Shown: positions 1-9,029, counted from the first letter of the stretch. The stretch is DNA of 64,000 bases from Flavobacterium cerinum (GCF_004028155.1 NZ_SBII01000009.1:124001-188000), one strand, 5' to 3'. Notes: generated by a model not told the origin, from the letters alone. A program made the numbers and translations.

Positions 1-387
1 ATTAGAAGGTAAAAATTTAGAGGAATTTAAAGCCAAAACCGTGTTAGCCTGTTTAAATTGCTGCATTTTTTTCTGCAGTCCATTTTCGATGTATAAATAA
101 CCTACGCAATCTCCATTATTCATGGCTTCCTGAGCATCTTCTAAATTGCTCACAATATAAACATTAGCGATTTGGAGTTTTTTTATCTGATCAATAAGCG
201 TTTGCGATAATGGTGTTTTATCATCGTCTACAATTGCAAGTGGCACCCTCTCCTCTTCCTTATATTGATAAATACTGCCATAAAAAAAAGCATATAAAAC
301 AGGGGCAATCATCAAAACCAGTAAGAGACTATGGTCTTTGCCGATCTTTTGGATCTCACGTAATAAAAGTTGTAGTATGGCTTTCAT
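1..387 (-). CDS. ABC-2 type transporter permease (partial, runs off window start)
   Basis: Inner-membrane subunit of a drug or lipid exporter of the YhhJ/YbhR (ABC-2) type. I translated the minus strand from the ATG at 387. The first 129 codons stay open to the window edge and give an N-terminal transmembrane segment (residues about 17-36, ending APVLYAFFYGSIY) followed by an extracytoplasmic stretch with VDDDKTPLSQTLIDQI. That motif parallels WDEDQSALSRELI in the next permease, so the two are paralogues. The start codon overlaps the stop of the upstream permease in ATGA style, which indicates translational coupling. The C-terminal membrane bundle lies outside the window. Confidence 0.85.
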   Translation of the reverse strand, partial: MKAILQLLLREIQKIGKDHSLLLVLMIAPVLYAFFYGSIYQYKEEERVPLAIVDDDKTPLSQTLIDQIKKLQIANVYIVSNLEDAQEAMNNGDCVGYLYIENGLQKKMQQFKQANTVLALNSSKFLPSN

Positions 388-1556
388 AACGCAGGTTTTA
401 ATTGTTGCCTTCTCATTTTACTTCCATACACCACATTAGCCAGTAAAAAGCTAAATACTATAAAAGCCAGCAAAATAGTTATTTCTTTGGTTACATACCG
501 TAAGGGCAAGTTCATGCTGCCAATCTTAAAGTAGGCATCTACAAAGTGCGTGTAAGGCATTAATACCGCATAATACTGATCATACCATGGCATTGCCCAT
601 CGGGGGAATGTAAACCCGCTAAAAACAAATGCAGGCGATGAAAAAAACAAAGCTACATCTGTAGTGAACATAATATCATCAAAAAGTGCCGAAACCAACA
701 TCCCCAATGCCAGGCATGCCGAAAGCATCAGCATCAGTAAAAAGAAGAATTTGAAACTGAGAAATTCGAATCCGAAACCAAACAATGGAAAAATAAGGAT
801 CGTAAGGATCAAATAATTAATGATCATTGGTACAAAATACGCCACAAACTTACCTCCTATAATTGCAAATACATTAAAGCCGGAAAGTTCCCGTAGTTCT
901 TTTTCGGTTTTTGTTTTCTTTTCATAGTTGATAACCAGTACACCTATTAATAAAAATACCATTTGAAGGGTTACAGAGGTAAGCCCCGGCAGCAGGTATT
1001 TTATATAGTTATACGTAGGATTAAATAACGGCAATGTATTAAGCTTTATAGGCTGGGCAAGAAACATCGCTGTCGATTTCTCCACCCCTTTTTTAGTGAG
1101 TTTCTTTAATATAACCCCACCGTTTGCCATGAGTAAAACCTGCATGGCATCTTTGTAGATCAGTTTACTGGGTACTAAGGACGCGGCATTGGTAAAAATA
1201 CCTACCGTAACCGCTTTGGTCCTTTTTATATCCCTCTCCATATCTTCAGGAAAATGAATCCCTCCATAAGCCTCTCCTGTATTAATAAGTTTTTCCATTT
1301 CTTTCCTGTCGGAAACAACATGGGTAAAATTGATCGACTCTGTTTGCTGAAGTAAAAAAATAAGTTCTCTCGATAGTGCCGACTGATCTTCATCCCAAAT
1401 AACAACGGGCAGATCCAGGACTTTTTCTTTACTGTAGATCAATCCGTAAAAACAAAACAGAAAAGGCGGAATAATAAAAAGCACGATATAAAATGCCGGT
1501 ATTGTAAAAATCCGACGAAGCTCACGTTTGCATATTTTTTGTAATGATTCTATCAT
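384..1556 (-). CDS. ABC-2 type transporter permease
   Basis: A 390-residue inner-membrane permease of the ABC-2 exporter family. One N-terminal transmembrane helix (about 17-38) is followed by a periplasmic domain of about 150 residues and then five or so hydrophobic helices from about 190 to 385. This is the usual layout of YhhJ/YbhS/YbhR permeases, which pair with an HlyD-type adaptor and a TolC channel. It overlaps the adaptor gene by one base and the following permease gene by four, so all belong to one operon. No ATPase gene is visible, so it presumably lies beyond the window start or elsewhere. The substrate cannot be read from sequence. Confidence 0.9.
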   Translation of the reverse strand: MIESLQKICKRELRRIFTIPAFYIVLFIIPPFLFCFYGLIYSKEKVLDLPVVIWDEDQSALSRELIFLLQQTESINFTHVVSDRKEMEKLINTGEAYGGIHFPEDMERDIKRTKAVTVGIFTNAASLVPSKLIYKDAMQVLLMANGGVILKKLTKKGVEKSTAMFLAQPIKLNTLPLFNPTYNYIKYLLPGLTSVTLQMVFLLIGVLVINYEKKTKTEKELRELSGFNVFAIIGGKFVAYFVPMIINYLILTILIFPLFGFGFEFLSFKFFFLLMLMLSACLALGMLVSALFDDIMFTTDVALFFSSPAFVFSGFTFPRWAMPWYDQYYAVLMPYTHFVDAYFKIGSMNLPLRYVTKEITILLAFIVFSFLLANVVYGSKMRRQQLKPAL

Positions 1557-2539
1557 TATATTTTCAAAGAAGCGGTCATTCCTGAACGCAGTCCTTTTAG
1601 TTTTTTTATGTTTTCAGGCTTAAGGACTACGGTAAATGTCCGCAACTCAAATTTTCCTTTGTCTTTAACCGGAACCCAGTTGGCAAATTCCAATGTAGGA
1701 TCAACTTCATCTACTACTACCTCAAATTCTTCGGGAGTAACTCCGGGAACTTCAACAGTAAACTTTTTGCCTACATGGAAATCCTTGATCTTATCCTGCC
1801 TTATGTTGAACTTAATTTTAAACGTGTTCAATTTTTGCAGCGACATCACCGGATAGCCAATAGAAGCCAACTCCCCTTCGCTCAATATGGTAGATACTAT
1901 AATACCATCGCTTGGTGCAGTTATTTTCGTTTTATCTTTAACCATTTCAGTAAGGCTAAGGCCTTCTTCTGCCTGTTTAAGTATCGCTTTGGCTGCAGTA
2001 ATTACTTCGGGACGAGTACCTTCTTTCAACATTTCAAGATTAAGCCTGGCTACAGACATTTCTTTTTTTGAAGCTTCATACTTAAAGTTAACGATATCCC
2101 TTTCCTGCCCCGAAACCACTCCGTCGTTGTATAAATTCTGGAATCTTTCATTAGTGTTTTTAAACAACCCGTACTGGTCTTTGGAGATATCCAATATGTT
2201 TTGTGTAGCATCCAGTAATTGAGGACGTGCCCCCGTTTGTAACAATAGTAGCTGAGCTTTCAATGCTTCAACCATAGAAAATGCCTGATTTTTAAAAACA
2301 TCAATTTCTTCAGAACTGATCTTAGCTAATACATCCCCTTTATGAACTGTATCACCTGTTTTTACATACAAGCTGTCCAATCGTCCCGGTACCTGAGAGG
2401 CCAAATCGATAAAATCGGCATCTACCATGCCTATAAACTGGTCTTTATAATGCTCTTTACGACTCATAAAGAAAATAAGGATAATAACAATAAGTAGTAC
2501 AGGTATGGAAACAACCCAGTATTTTTTTAGTGTTTTCAT
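1556..2539 (-). CDS. HlyD-family periplasmic adaptor (membrane fusion protein)
   Basis: Periplasmic adaptor linking the ABC-2 permeases to the TolC-like channel. The 327-residue protein has an N-terminal membrane anchor (about 8-25). A biotinyl/lipoyl-like half-motif follows (VPGRLDSLYVKTGDTVHKGDVLAKI, in part, residues about 50-74), then a helical hairpin with two similar TRP-containing segments (TGARPQLLDA and EGTRPEVITA), and then the second lipoyl half (ITAPSDGIIV, about 206-216) and a beta-barrel domain. The order matches YbhG/HlyD proteins. It sits 6 bases after the TolC gene and shares one base with the next permease. Confidence 0.93.
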   Translation of the reverse strand: MKTLKKYWVVSIPVLLIVIILIFFMSRKEHYKDQFIGMVDADFIDLASQVPGRLDSLYVKTGDTVHKGDVLAKISSEEIDVFKNQAFSMVEALKAQLLLLQTGARPQLLDATQNILDISKDQYGLFKNTNERFQNLYNDGVVSGQERDIVNFKYEASKKEMSVARLNLEMLKEGTRPEVITAAKAILKQAEEGLSLTEMVKDKTKITAPSDGIIVSTILSEGELASIGYPVMSLQKLNTFKIKFNIRQDKIKDFHVGKKFTVEVPGVTPEEFEVVVDEVDPTLEFANWVPVKDKGKFELRTFTVVLKPENIKKLKGLRSGMTASLKI

Positions 2540-2545
2540 ATCTTT

Positions 2546-4123
2546 TTAGTTTAAGATTTTAGTAATTTCATTCATTTCGCCATAATTAAAAAGATAATCG
2601 GCCACTGCTATATCATAGGCTAAAACAGCTGCATAGTAAATTTTAAACAAGCTATCCTGTATAATAACAGATTCGGTAACATCTTTGGGAGATGCCAGTT
2701 GGTTTTCCATCCTTTTGATAATGCTTCGGGTAGTTTCCTGAGACTGTTTTATTGCCCGCTGAATAGAATTAATATCATTTGATAACTTTTCGATGGTATT
2801 CCTGGCTATCAATACTTTCGATTTGATGATCTCCTGAGTCTTATTCTTAACGAGTATACTCTCTTCCAATACTAATTTACTGGCATTAACGCGTTTTCTC
2901 GTTTCACCGCCATCAAAAATCTGAAGCTTAAGATTGATCCCCACAATCCAGTTTGGAATAACAACCGGAAGGTTTTTTTGCAAAAACTGGTAATTACCCG
3001 TAGCAAAAAGATCTGGTAAAAAACCCGATTTATTCGCCTTATTATTAATCTCAGCAAGGCTTACAGCTGTTTCAACCACATGATAAGCAGGATGCCTTTC
3101 CCAGAAATTCTCACTTTCGTTTTTAATCATAAAAGGTAATTTCCTGATAGTATCGTTTACAACCAATAAAGTATCAAGCGGAAGCCCCATTAATTCATTA
3201 AGCTCTACAATAGTATTTTTCTTTGATAGTTCGAAATTACTTATCCTGCTTTCGGCATCTAATAAAGCTACAGATACCCATCCTTTTTGGTAAGGCGGTA
3301 GAATCTCATTTTTAACCAAAGACTCCGCATAATTCAGGTTTTTCTCTAAACTTACTTTTATTTTTTTACTGCTTTGTATCTGGCTGTTTAAACTCAGTAC
3401 TCTTAAATAATGCAGTGTAATAAGATAGTTAAGTGTGTATTGAGAGCTTTCAAGACCGGTTTTACTCGACTCCAGTTCAGTTTTCGCAACATCTTTTAGG
3501 CGTTGTAACTTGCCTCCCATATATAAGGGCATTATTACTGCTGCATTGGCCAGAAAATAACTTTGATCGCTTAAACGCAAATTCTCTTTAGGGTATAATT
3601 TTTCTGCAAGGGATTGCGAAAAATCCCGAACCTTATTGGCTAAAGGCTCCGGTAATGGGTTTCCTGTAATATCACTATAAAAATCATTGGCAATTTGAAG
3701 GTTAAGATCGGTAACCCCATTTACAACTCCGGGCTTTAAAGTCTGCACGTTAATTTCTAATGGATCACTTAAATAATAATAGCCTGAAAGAAAATCTACC
3801 TTAGGATAAAATGCAGCATTTTGTGCTTTTAGCATTTGTTCCTTAAAGCTGATCGACATTCTACCACGTTCCAGCGTAAGACTGTTATCATTAGCCATTT
3901 TAAACAATTGTTCTAATGTTACATCCTGTGCATAACCTTTTAAGGGGAGTATATATAGAATGGCATATAAAGCAACAATTATAGTCTTAAATAATAAGTT
4001 ATTGCTAATCAAAGATTTTAAAGAACCAATTCCTATAGATACTATGGCAATATCATCTATCAGGTAGCGATCTACCATTAATATCATTGGAATTAGGCGT
4101 GTTTTTTTTAGATTATTTGCCAT
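2546..4123 (-). CDS. TolC-family outer membrane efflux protein
   Basis: Outer-membrane channel component of the efflux system; the C-terminal half shows the long heptad-like helices of TolC/OEP proteins. I take the ATG at 4123 as start (525 residues), because the longer frame begins with GTG at 4162, only a few bases from the predicted transcription start. A hydrophobic signal-like stretch ending LPLKGYAQ lies unusually deep, near residue 50, so the true start may be an internal Met nearer to it. A TAnnTTTG box is at 4174-4181. First gene of the operon with HlyD and two permeases. Confidence 0.88.
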   Translation of the reverse strand: MANNLKKTRLIPMILMVDRYLIDDIAIVSIGIGSLKSLISNNLLFKTIIVALYAILYILPLKGYAQDVTLEQLFKMANDNSLTLERGRMSISFKEQMLKAQNAAFYPKVDFLSGYYYLSDPLEINVQTLKPGVVNGVTDLNLQIANDFYSDITGNPLPEPLANKVRDFSQSLAEKLYPKENLRLSDQSYFLANAAVIMPLYMGGKLQRLKDVAKTELESSKTGLESSQYTLNYLITLHYLRVLSLNSQIQSSKKIKVSLEKNLNYAESLVKNEILPPYQKGWVSVALLDAESRISNFELSKKNTIVELNELMGLPLDTLLVVNDTIRKLPFMIKNESENFWERHPAYHVVETAVSLAEINNKANKSGFLPDLFATGNYQFLQKNLPVVIPNWIVGINLKLQIFDGGETRKRVNASKLVLEESILVKNKTQEIIKSKVLIARNTIEKLSNDINSIQRAIKQSQETTRSIIKRMENQLASPKDVTESVIIQDSLFKIYYAAVLAYDIAVADYLFNYGEMNEITKILN

Positions 4124-4173
4124 GAATATAAATTTGAGGGTAGTTATCTTTAATTCAGACACTTATGTATTCT

Positions 4174-4181
4174 CAAATTTA
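4174..4181 (-). promoter_or_regulatory. -7 promoter box of the efflux operon
   Basis: Reading the minus strand gives TAAATTTG, an exact match to the Bacteroidota -7 consensus TAnnTTTG, about 50 bases before the chosen TolC start at 4123. No good TTG/TTTG is present 19-21 bases upstream, as would suit a weak, regulated promoter. Confidence 0.55.
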
Positions 4182-4191
4182 GAATAAACAT

Positions 4192-4260
4192 TTAACTTAA
4201 AAACATTCACGGCTATTGGTTATTTTAAAACTTTTCATTATTTTAACTTAAGTAAGTTAA
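4192..4260. promoter_or_regulatory. Palindromic operator candidate with extra half-site
   Basis: TTAACTTA at 4243-4250, AG, then TAAGTTAA at 4253-4260 form a perfect 8-bp inverted repeat. A further half-site TTAACTTA lies at 4192-4199, immediately upstream of the TolC -7 box. The arrangement between divergent genes resembles a site for a dimeric repressor of the TetR or MarR type, as is common for efflux operons. No regulator gene is in the window, so the binding protein is unknown. Confidence 0.5.
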
Positions 4261-4444
4261 AATGTTAATTATTACTAAAGTTATCCTCTAAATGATTAAT
4301 TATTTATTTTTCAGATAAAAAATATTCAACATCTGATTAACCCTTATTTCATGAGACTATCAACAAGATGAAACCCCTTAAAATGGCTTTAAGTTTTTTC
4401 ATTATCTTTCGGTCTTCTAATTCTTAACAAAACTACGAGTCAGC

Positions 4445-5017
4445 ATGTCTTTAAATTACTTGATCGATCAGGAAATAAGAAATACTATATACAGCCATCC
4501 TGATATTATGTACAAAGACTTTGAACGCTGTACATTTAAAAACTGTGATTTTACACAATGTGATTTTACCGGTGTTGCATTTACCGATTGTATTTTTATC
4601 TCCTGTAACTTTAATGAGGCAAAAATCAATTATGTATCATTACGGGATGCATCATTTACCGATTGCAATTTTAGCAGCGTAAATTTCTCCATGGTAGATT
4701 CCTTATTATTTGGTGTAGAATTTAAAGACTGTATTTTGGACTATGCTAAATTTTACACCTTAAAAATTAAAGGAACCATCTTTAGCAATTGCAGCCTTAC
4801 TGCTGTAGACTTCATGAGTACCGACTTAACTGGTGTTATTTTTGACAATTGTAACCTTCATAAAGCGGTTTTTGTAGATGCTGTTGCCAACAAAGCCGAC
4901 TTTACTACCAGCTATAACTTCTCTATTGACCCGGAAAGGAACGAACTAAAAAAGGCAATGTTCTCACAAGCAGGACTTAAGGGACTATTAGAAAAATATG
5001 ATATTATTGTGAAATAA
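4445..5017 (+). CDS. Pentapeptide-repeat protein
   Basis: 190-residue protein made almost wholly of A(D/N)LxX-type pentapeptide repeats, for example CTFKNCDFTQCDFTGVAF and ADFMS/LTGVIFDNCNL, with Phe or Leu at the central position. The family folds as a right-handed quadrilateral beta helix. Some members (Qnr, MfpA) mimic DNA and protect gyrase, but many have unknown roles. Many repeats carry Cys at the same step (CTF, CDF, CNF, CIL), which is common in Qnr-like members. It is divergent from the efflux operon and may share its operator. No signal peptide, so probably cytoplasmic. A link to drug resistance is only an inference. Confidence 0.85.
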   Translation: MSLNYLIDQEIRNTIYSHPDIMYKDFERCTFKNCDFTQCDFTGVAFTDCIFISCNFNEAKINYVSLRDASFTDCNFSSVNFSMVDSLLFGVEFKDCILDYAKFYTLKIKGTIFSNCSLTAVDFMSTDLTGVIFDNCNLHKAVFVDAVANKADFTTSYNFSIDPERNELKKAMFSQAGLKGLLEKYDIIVK

Positions 5018-5066
5018 AATATTCAAATTATTCCTGTATTTATGGTGAATAACTAAATATTTAGCT

Positions 5067-5150
5067 TACATTTGCAGTCTACTATAAACCATGTTACAAC
5101 GGTTAATAGTTTAAAGACCCAGGGGCTTCCACTCACGGGTCTTTTTTATT
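5067..5150 (+). ncRNA. Candidate small structured RNA with promoter box and terminator
   Basis: A -7 box TACATTTG is at 5067-5074. Downstream, CTATAAACC (5082-5090) can pair with GGTTAATAG (5101-5109), with one A-A mismatch, around a 10-base loop. A second hairpin, AAAGACCC (5113-5120) with GGGTCTTT (5137-5144), has a 16-base loop and ends in a T run, as a Rho-independent terminator does. The expected transcript is about 70 bases and has no convincing ORF. The upstream TTG element is not obvious. It could instead be a stand-alone terminator of the pentapeptide gene, but the preceding promoter box and first hairpin favour an RNA gene. It might belong to a known flavobacterial RNA family; I cannot test that here. 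Confidence 0.5.
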
Positions 5151-5260
5151 TATATACCTCTGCGATTCTTTTTTTCGCTACAGCACAATCCTTATTTTAC
5201 AATAAAAAACCCAGTACCTTTTCAGATACCGGGCAAATTGTATTGCTATAATTGTACAGC

Positions 5261-5698
5261 CTATTTGTAAGCATTCATCACAGTAACCTCATAACCATTC
5301 TTTCCTAAAAACAATTGCAGTACAGAACCGTCTTTAGCATTCCAGGCAAGGTTTATTTTAGAATTACCTTTTTGTATAGAATTATTAAGCAAATCTGCAT
5401 TTCTAACATTTCCCTGAAGGTCTTTACCTTCTACACTTCTGTAAACATCCGGGTCAGAAAAAGTAAGTCCGTTATCTAATAGCATACCATCAACAAGCGC
5501 CATAGCTTCGTTTATACCTGTTGGCGTCTGAGCAAACTGTATTGTAGCTCTGGTGGAGTTTCCCTGCCTTTGCCACTGCCCCATTACAGGTTTAGAAGGA
5601 TCTAAAGTCCCTTTAACGCTTAACGCTGTAGATCCAAACGTTTGTGCATTTATAAACATTCCCGTTAATAGTAGTAAGGCTGTGCATAATCTTTTCAT
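5261..5698 (-). CDS. Small secreted protein of unknown function
   Basis: 145 residues from the ATG at 5698. A longer reading to 5764 would only add residues before a good signal peptide (KRLCTALLLLTGMFINAQ), whose cleavage after AQ is typical of Bacteroidota. The mature part of about 125 residues is rich in G, N and T and has no recognised motif, Cys or lipobox. A terminator separates it from glyA upstream, so it is probably transcribed alone. Periplasmic or secreted location is inferred from the signal peptide only. Confidence 0.75.
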   Translation of the reverse strand: MKRLCTALLLLTGMFINAQTFGSTALSVKGTLDPSKPVMGQWQRQGNSTRATIQFAQTPTGINEAMALVDGMLLDNGLTFSDPDVYRSVEGKDLQGNVRNADLLNNSIQKGNSKINLAWNAKDGSVLQLFLGKNGYEVTVMNAYK

Positions 5699-5770
5699 AA
5701 TAAATGGTTTAAAGTTATTTTTAAAATTACCAAAACCATTTTGCCGAGAAAAGACATTTAACAAAACAAG

Positions 5771-5796
5771 AAAATCCCTCCGAAGAGGGATTTTTA
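5771..5796 (-). terminator. Terminator after glyA
   Basis: AAAATCCCTC, CGAA loop, then GAGGGATTTT form a perfect 10-bp stem at 5771-5794 with T or A runs on both sides. It lies just past the glyA stop and before the next minus-strand gene. Confidence 0.9.
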
Positions 5797-5815
5797 ATTA
5801 TATATGTATGAGATA

Positions 5816-7090
5816 TTAGAAAACGAAAATCGGTCTTTCGCTCATCATATCGTTTACTTCGTCAGCAATTTGCTCAAGTAATTCTTCATTTGTATGATCC
5901 ACAACCACACGGTCAATAAAATCAACGATAGTTTCCATATCAGCTTCTACAAGGCCACGAGTTGTGATTGCAGCTGTACCCACACGGATACCTGAAGTTA
6001 CAAATGGAGATTTATCATCAAATGGAACCATGTTTTTGTTTACAGTGATCTCTGCTTTAACCAATGCATTCTCTGCCTCTTTACCAGAAATATTTTTATT
6101 TCTAAGATCAATAAGCATCATGTGGTTATCTGTACCCCCAGAAATGATATCATATCCACGTTTAACGAATGCTTCAGCCATAGCTTTAGCATTTTTACGT
6201 ATCTGCATAGCATATTGGAAGAATTCATCAGATAATGCTTCACCAAAAGCAACCGCTTTAGCAGCGATAATGTGCTCTAATGGTCCGCCCTGATTGCCGG
6301 GAAAAACAGCAGCATCAAGTAAAGAAGACATCATTCTTGTTTCTCCTTTTGGTGTTTTGATTCCAAATGGATTTTCAAAATCTTTACCCATTAATATAAG
6401 TCCGCCTCTTGGCCCACGAAGGGTTTTATGCGTAGTTGTAGTAACAACGTGGCAATGAGGAATTGGATCATTCATAAGTCCTTTAGCAATAAGACCTGCA
6501 GGGTGAGATATATCTGCAAATAAGAATGCACCAACGCTATCAGCAATTTTCCTGAAACGCTCAAAGTCCATATCACGAGAGTAAGCCGAAGCTCCTGCAA
6601 TGATCATTTTTGGTTTTTCTCTTTCAGCAATTTCCTGAATCTTGTCATAGTCTAAACGACCCGTTTCTTTTTCAACACCATAAAATACCGGTACATATAA
6701 CCTTCCTGAGAAGTTTACAGGAGAACCGTGAGTTAAGTGACCACCATGAGATAGGTCGAATCCTAAAATTTTATCGCCAGGTTTAAGGAATGCATGGTAA
6801 ACAGAAGCATTAGCCTGAGAACCAGAGTGTGGCTGTACGTTAGCATACTCTGCACCAAATAAGGCTTTAGCCCTGTCAATAGCCAGCTGCTCGATAACAT
6901 CTACCACTTCGCAGCCTCCATAATACCTTCTTCCAGGATACCCTTCAGCATATTTATTTGTAAGCACAGAACCTGCTGCTTCCATTACCTGGTCGCTAAC
7001 AAAGTTTTCTGATGCAATAAGTTCCAAACCGTGTATTTGCCTGTCTTGTTCTTCAAGAATAAGGTCGAAAATTTGTTCGTCGCGTTGCAT
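5816..7090 (-). CDS. glyA: Serine hydroxymethyltransferase
   Basis: PLP enzyme that converts serine and tetrahydrofolate to glycine and 5,10-methylene-tetrahydrofolate; cytoplasmic, main source of one-carbon units. 424 residues from the ATG at 7090 ([10 protein letters not shown]), the usual family size. Visible are [10 protein letters not shown] near the N-terminus, the YYGGCEVVD segment and the PLP lysine in [16 protein letters not shown] (about residue 225). A longer open frame to 7327 would run into the divergent fumarylacetoacetase gene and is not coding. A -7 box TACTTTTG is on the minus strand at 7117-7124. It ends at a strong terminator, so it is a single-gene unit. Confidence 0.97.
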   Translation of the reverse strand: MQRDEQIFDLILEEQDRQIHGLELIASENFVSDQVMEAAGSVLTNKYAEGYPGRRYYGGCEVVDVIEQLAIDRAKALFGAEYANVQPHSGSQANASVYHAFLKPGDKILGFDLSHGGHLTHGSPVNFSGRLYVPVFYGVEKETGRLDYDKIQEIAEREKPKMIIAGASAYSRDMDFERFRKIADSVGAFLFADISHPAGLIAKGLMNDPIPHCHVVTTTTHKTLRGPRGGLILMGKDFENPFGIKTPKGETRMMSSLLDAAVFPGNQGGPLEHIIAAKAVAFGEALSDEFFQYAMQIRKNAKAMAEAFVKRGYDIISGGTDNHMMLIDLRNKNISGKEAENALVKAEITVNKNMVPFDDKSPFVTSGIRVGTAAITTRGLVEADMETIVDFIDRVVVDHTNEELLEQIADEVNDMMSERPIFVF

Positions 7091-7116
7091 TTTATAATAT
7101 TTCGTTAATTTGCCGT

Positions 7117-7124
7117 CAAAAGTA
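7117..7124 (-). promoter_or_regulatory. -7 promoter box of glyA
   Basis: The minus strand reads TACTTTTG, matching TAnnTTTG, 27 bases before the glyA start codon. No well-spaced -33 element is evident. Confidence 0.5.
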
Positions 7125-7133
7125 CGAAAAACG

Positions 7134-7164
7134 TTTGGTAAAACGACAGACAAAGCTATATTTG
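7134..7164 (+). promoter_or_regulatory. Promoter of the fumarylacetoacetase gene
   Basis: TTTG at 7134-7137, a 19-base spacer, then TATATTTG at 7157-7164: an exact match to the Bacteroidota TTTG/TAnnTTTG promoter. Transcription should begin near 7171, about 30 bases before the ATG at 7200. Confidence 0.75.
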
Positions 7165-7199
7165 ATAATTCAAAAAAACAAAAAAATACAACAGCAAAT

Positions 7200-8486
7200 A
7201 TGCCACTAACAGCAAACGATCCTTCAAGGAAGTCATGGCTTAATGTACATAAAGACAGTGATTTCCCTATACAAAATATTCCATTTGGAGTATTCATAAC
7301 CAAAGATGATGTGGTAACGATAGGCACAAGAATTGGCGATTACGCCATCGATCTTGGCGCTCTTCAGCAGCTAAATTACTTTGAAGGCATTGAACTTACA
7401 GACGATATGTTCATGCAGGACACCCTAAATGACTTTATATCTGACGGAAAAAAGACATGGAGACTGGTACGTAACCGTATAGCAGATCTTTTTGATATAA
7501 ATAATACTACACTTAAAAATAACGAAGACCACAAAGCAGTCGTTATCTTTAACATACAGGACGTAGAAATGCAGCTTCCTGTACTTATAGGTGATTATAC
7601 CGATTTTTACTCAAGCCGTGAACATGCTACAAACGTAGGTACTATGTTCCGTGACCCGGAAAATGCTTTATTCCCTAACTGGCTGCACTTACCAGTAGGA
7701 TACCACGGAAGATCGTCTACTATAGTACCTTCAGGCATACCTGTACACCGCCCAATGGGACAAACATTGCCTAACGGAGAAACCAAACCGGTTTTTGGCC
7801 CATCTAAACTGGTAGATTTTGAACTTGAAATGGCATTTATCACTACCGATGCTAATGTTATGGGTGAGCAGATCCCGGTTGAAGAAGCAGAAGACCATAT
7901 CTTCGGAATGGTGCTGTTTAACGACTGGAGTGCACGTGATATTCAGAAATGGGAATATGTGCCGCTAGGACCCTTCTTAGCTAAAAACTTTGCATCGTCT
8001 GTATCACCATGGATCGTTACGCTTGATGCTTTAGAGCCTTTCCGTACAGCAGGTCCTTCTCAAAAAGAACCTGAACTTTTAGACTACCTTAAACTTGAAG
8101 GCAATCACTCTTTCGATATTAAATTACAGGTTGCTATCGAACCGGAAAATGGTGAAGAAACAGTAATTTCGAATTCGAACTTTAAATATATGTACTGGAG
8201 CATGGCGCAACAGCTGGCGCACCATACAGTAAACGGATGTCGTGTAAACTCTGGTGACCTTATGGGAAGCGGAACGATATCAGGCCCTACTGCGGACAGT
8301 TACGGTTCTATGCTGGAACTAAGCTGGGGAGGTAAAAACCCATTGACACTAAAAGATGGGACTGAACGTAAATTTATTAATGATGGTGATACTGTGATAA
8401 TGCGCGGTCATTGCCAAAACGATGAAGTACGTATTGGTTTTGGAGAAGTATGCAGTAAGCTTCTTCCTCCATACATCAAAAAATAA
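7200..8486 (+). CDS. fahA: Fumarylacetoacetase
   Basis: Last enzyme of tyrosine and homogentisate degradation; hydrolyses 4-fumarylacetoacetate to fumarate and acetoacetate in the cytoplasm. 428 residues from the ATG at 7200, chosen because the promoter at 7134-7164 lies inside the longer open frame. Family signatures include [16 protein letters not shown], the metal-binding acidic residues in VDFELEMAF, and [19 protein letters not shown] with its conserved Asp and Lys. Length matches the eukaryote-like FAH family. No other homogentisate-pathway gene is in the window. Confidence 0.96.
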   Translation: MPLTANDPSRKSWLNVHKDSDFPIQNIPFGVFITKDDVVTIGTRIGDYAIDLGALQQLNYFEGIELTDDMFMQDTLNDFISDGKKTWRLVRNRIADLFDINNTTLKNNEDHKAVVIFNIQDVEMQLPVLIGDYTDFYSSREHATNVGTMFRDPENALFPNWLHLPVGYHGRSSTIVPSGIPVHRPMGQTLPNGETKPVFGPSKLVDFELEMAFITTDANVMGEQIPVEEAEDHIFGMVLFNDWSARDIQKWEYVPLGPFLAKNFASSVSPWIVTLDALEPFRTAGPSQKEPELLDYLKLEGNHSFDIKLQVAIEPENGEETVISNSNFKYMYWSMAQQLAHHTVNGCRVNSGDLMGSGTISGPTADSYGSMLELSWGGKNPLTLKDGTERKFINDGDTVIMRGHCQNDEVRIGFGEVCSKLLPPYIKK

Positions 8487-8494
8487 TACAACTT

Positions 8495-8520
8495 AAAACG
8501 CCCCAATTGGGGCGTTTTTT
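8495..8520 (+). terminator. Terminator after fahA
   Basis: AAAACGCCCC (8495-8504), AATT, GGGGCGTTTTTT (8509-8520): a perfect GC-rich stem with a T tail just past the fumarylacetoacetase stop. It may also serve the convergent ytxJ gene. Confidence 0.92.
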
Positions 8521-8575
8521 TATTCAAGCTAATCTATTTTCCGTTTTGCCAAAGGAAGATTTTTTTTATACTATT

Positions 8576-8968
8576 TTAAAGTTTATCTTTTACTATAGCT
8601 GCATCAATATCACTATGTGAACTATTGTAAACCGCTTTACCATTTTTAATTAAAAGTAGCTGTGGCGACTGGTGCTGTACTTCAAAACGTGAGGCTATCT
8701 CATTAGAGATATCTCTATGTTCCAATAAATCTAAAAAATAAGGCTTCGCCTTACCCTCTTCAACAGCATATTCCCTTTCAAAATTTTTAAGCGCCATACG
8801 GCTGATACTACAACGGGTACTATGCTTAAAGATAACAACCGGGGTTTCTGCTGATTCTTCAATGATATCTTCCAATTGCTTCAATTGTGTTAAATCGCTC
8901 CATACTATGTTTGAAGATGCTGTATCTTTACTTGTAGAATCCCCGAATAATTTATTAAACATACTCAT
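8576..8968 (-). CDS. ytxJ: YtxJ-like bacillithiol-system thioredoxin-fold protein
   Basis: 130 residues with a thioredoxin-like fold. After VVIFKHST comes a monothiol active site RCSISRMAL (one Cys, then Ser where a dithiol enzyme would have the second Cys), typical of YtxJ proteins proposed to take part in bacillithiol redox chemistry. FEVQHQSPQLLLIKNGK near residue 100 carries the cis-Pro region. Two possible starts (8968 and 8962) differ by two codons. Convergent with fahA and divergent from clpB; a shared inverted repeat lies between it and clpB. Confidence 0.85.
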   Translation of the reverse strand: MSMFNKLFGDSTSKDTASSNIVWSDLTQLKQLEDIIEESAETPVVIFKHSTRCSISRMALKNFEREYAVEEGKAKPYFLDLLEHRDISNEIASRFEVQHQSPQLLLIKNGKAVYNSSHSDIDAAIVKDKL

Positions 8969-8981
8969 ATTGACAATTTTA

Positions 8982-9029
8982 AGACATTTTGTCTGTTAAA
9001 TTAAGAGATTTCAAGCTCAAAACAGACAA
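8982..9029. promoter_or_regulatory. Inverted repeats between divergent ytxJ and clpB
   Basis: TTGTCTGTT (8989-8997) and AACAGACAA (9021-9029) are perfect inverted copies 23 bases apart. AGACA (8982-8986) and TGTCT (8990-8994) add a smaller overlapping repeat. Their placement between two divergent stress-type genes suggests an operator. No TAnnTTTG box was found for either gene, so the promoter class is unclear. Confidence 0.4.

Noticed and set aside
4124-4162. GTG start for the TolC gene at 4162
   Set aside because: Too close to the predicted transcription start and gives residues without resemblance to a signal peptide; ATG at 4123 preferred.
7091-7327. Upstream extension of glyA
   Set aside because: It would overlap the fumarylacetoacetase gene and both promoters; family N-terminus begins at [10 protein letters not shown] (7090).
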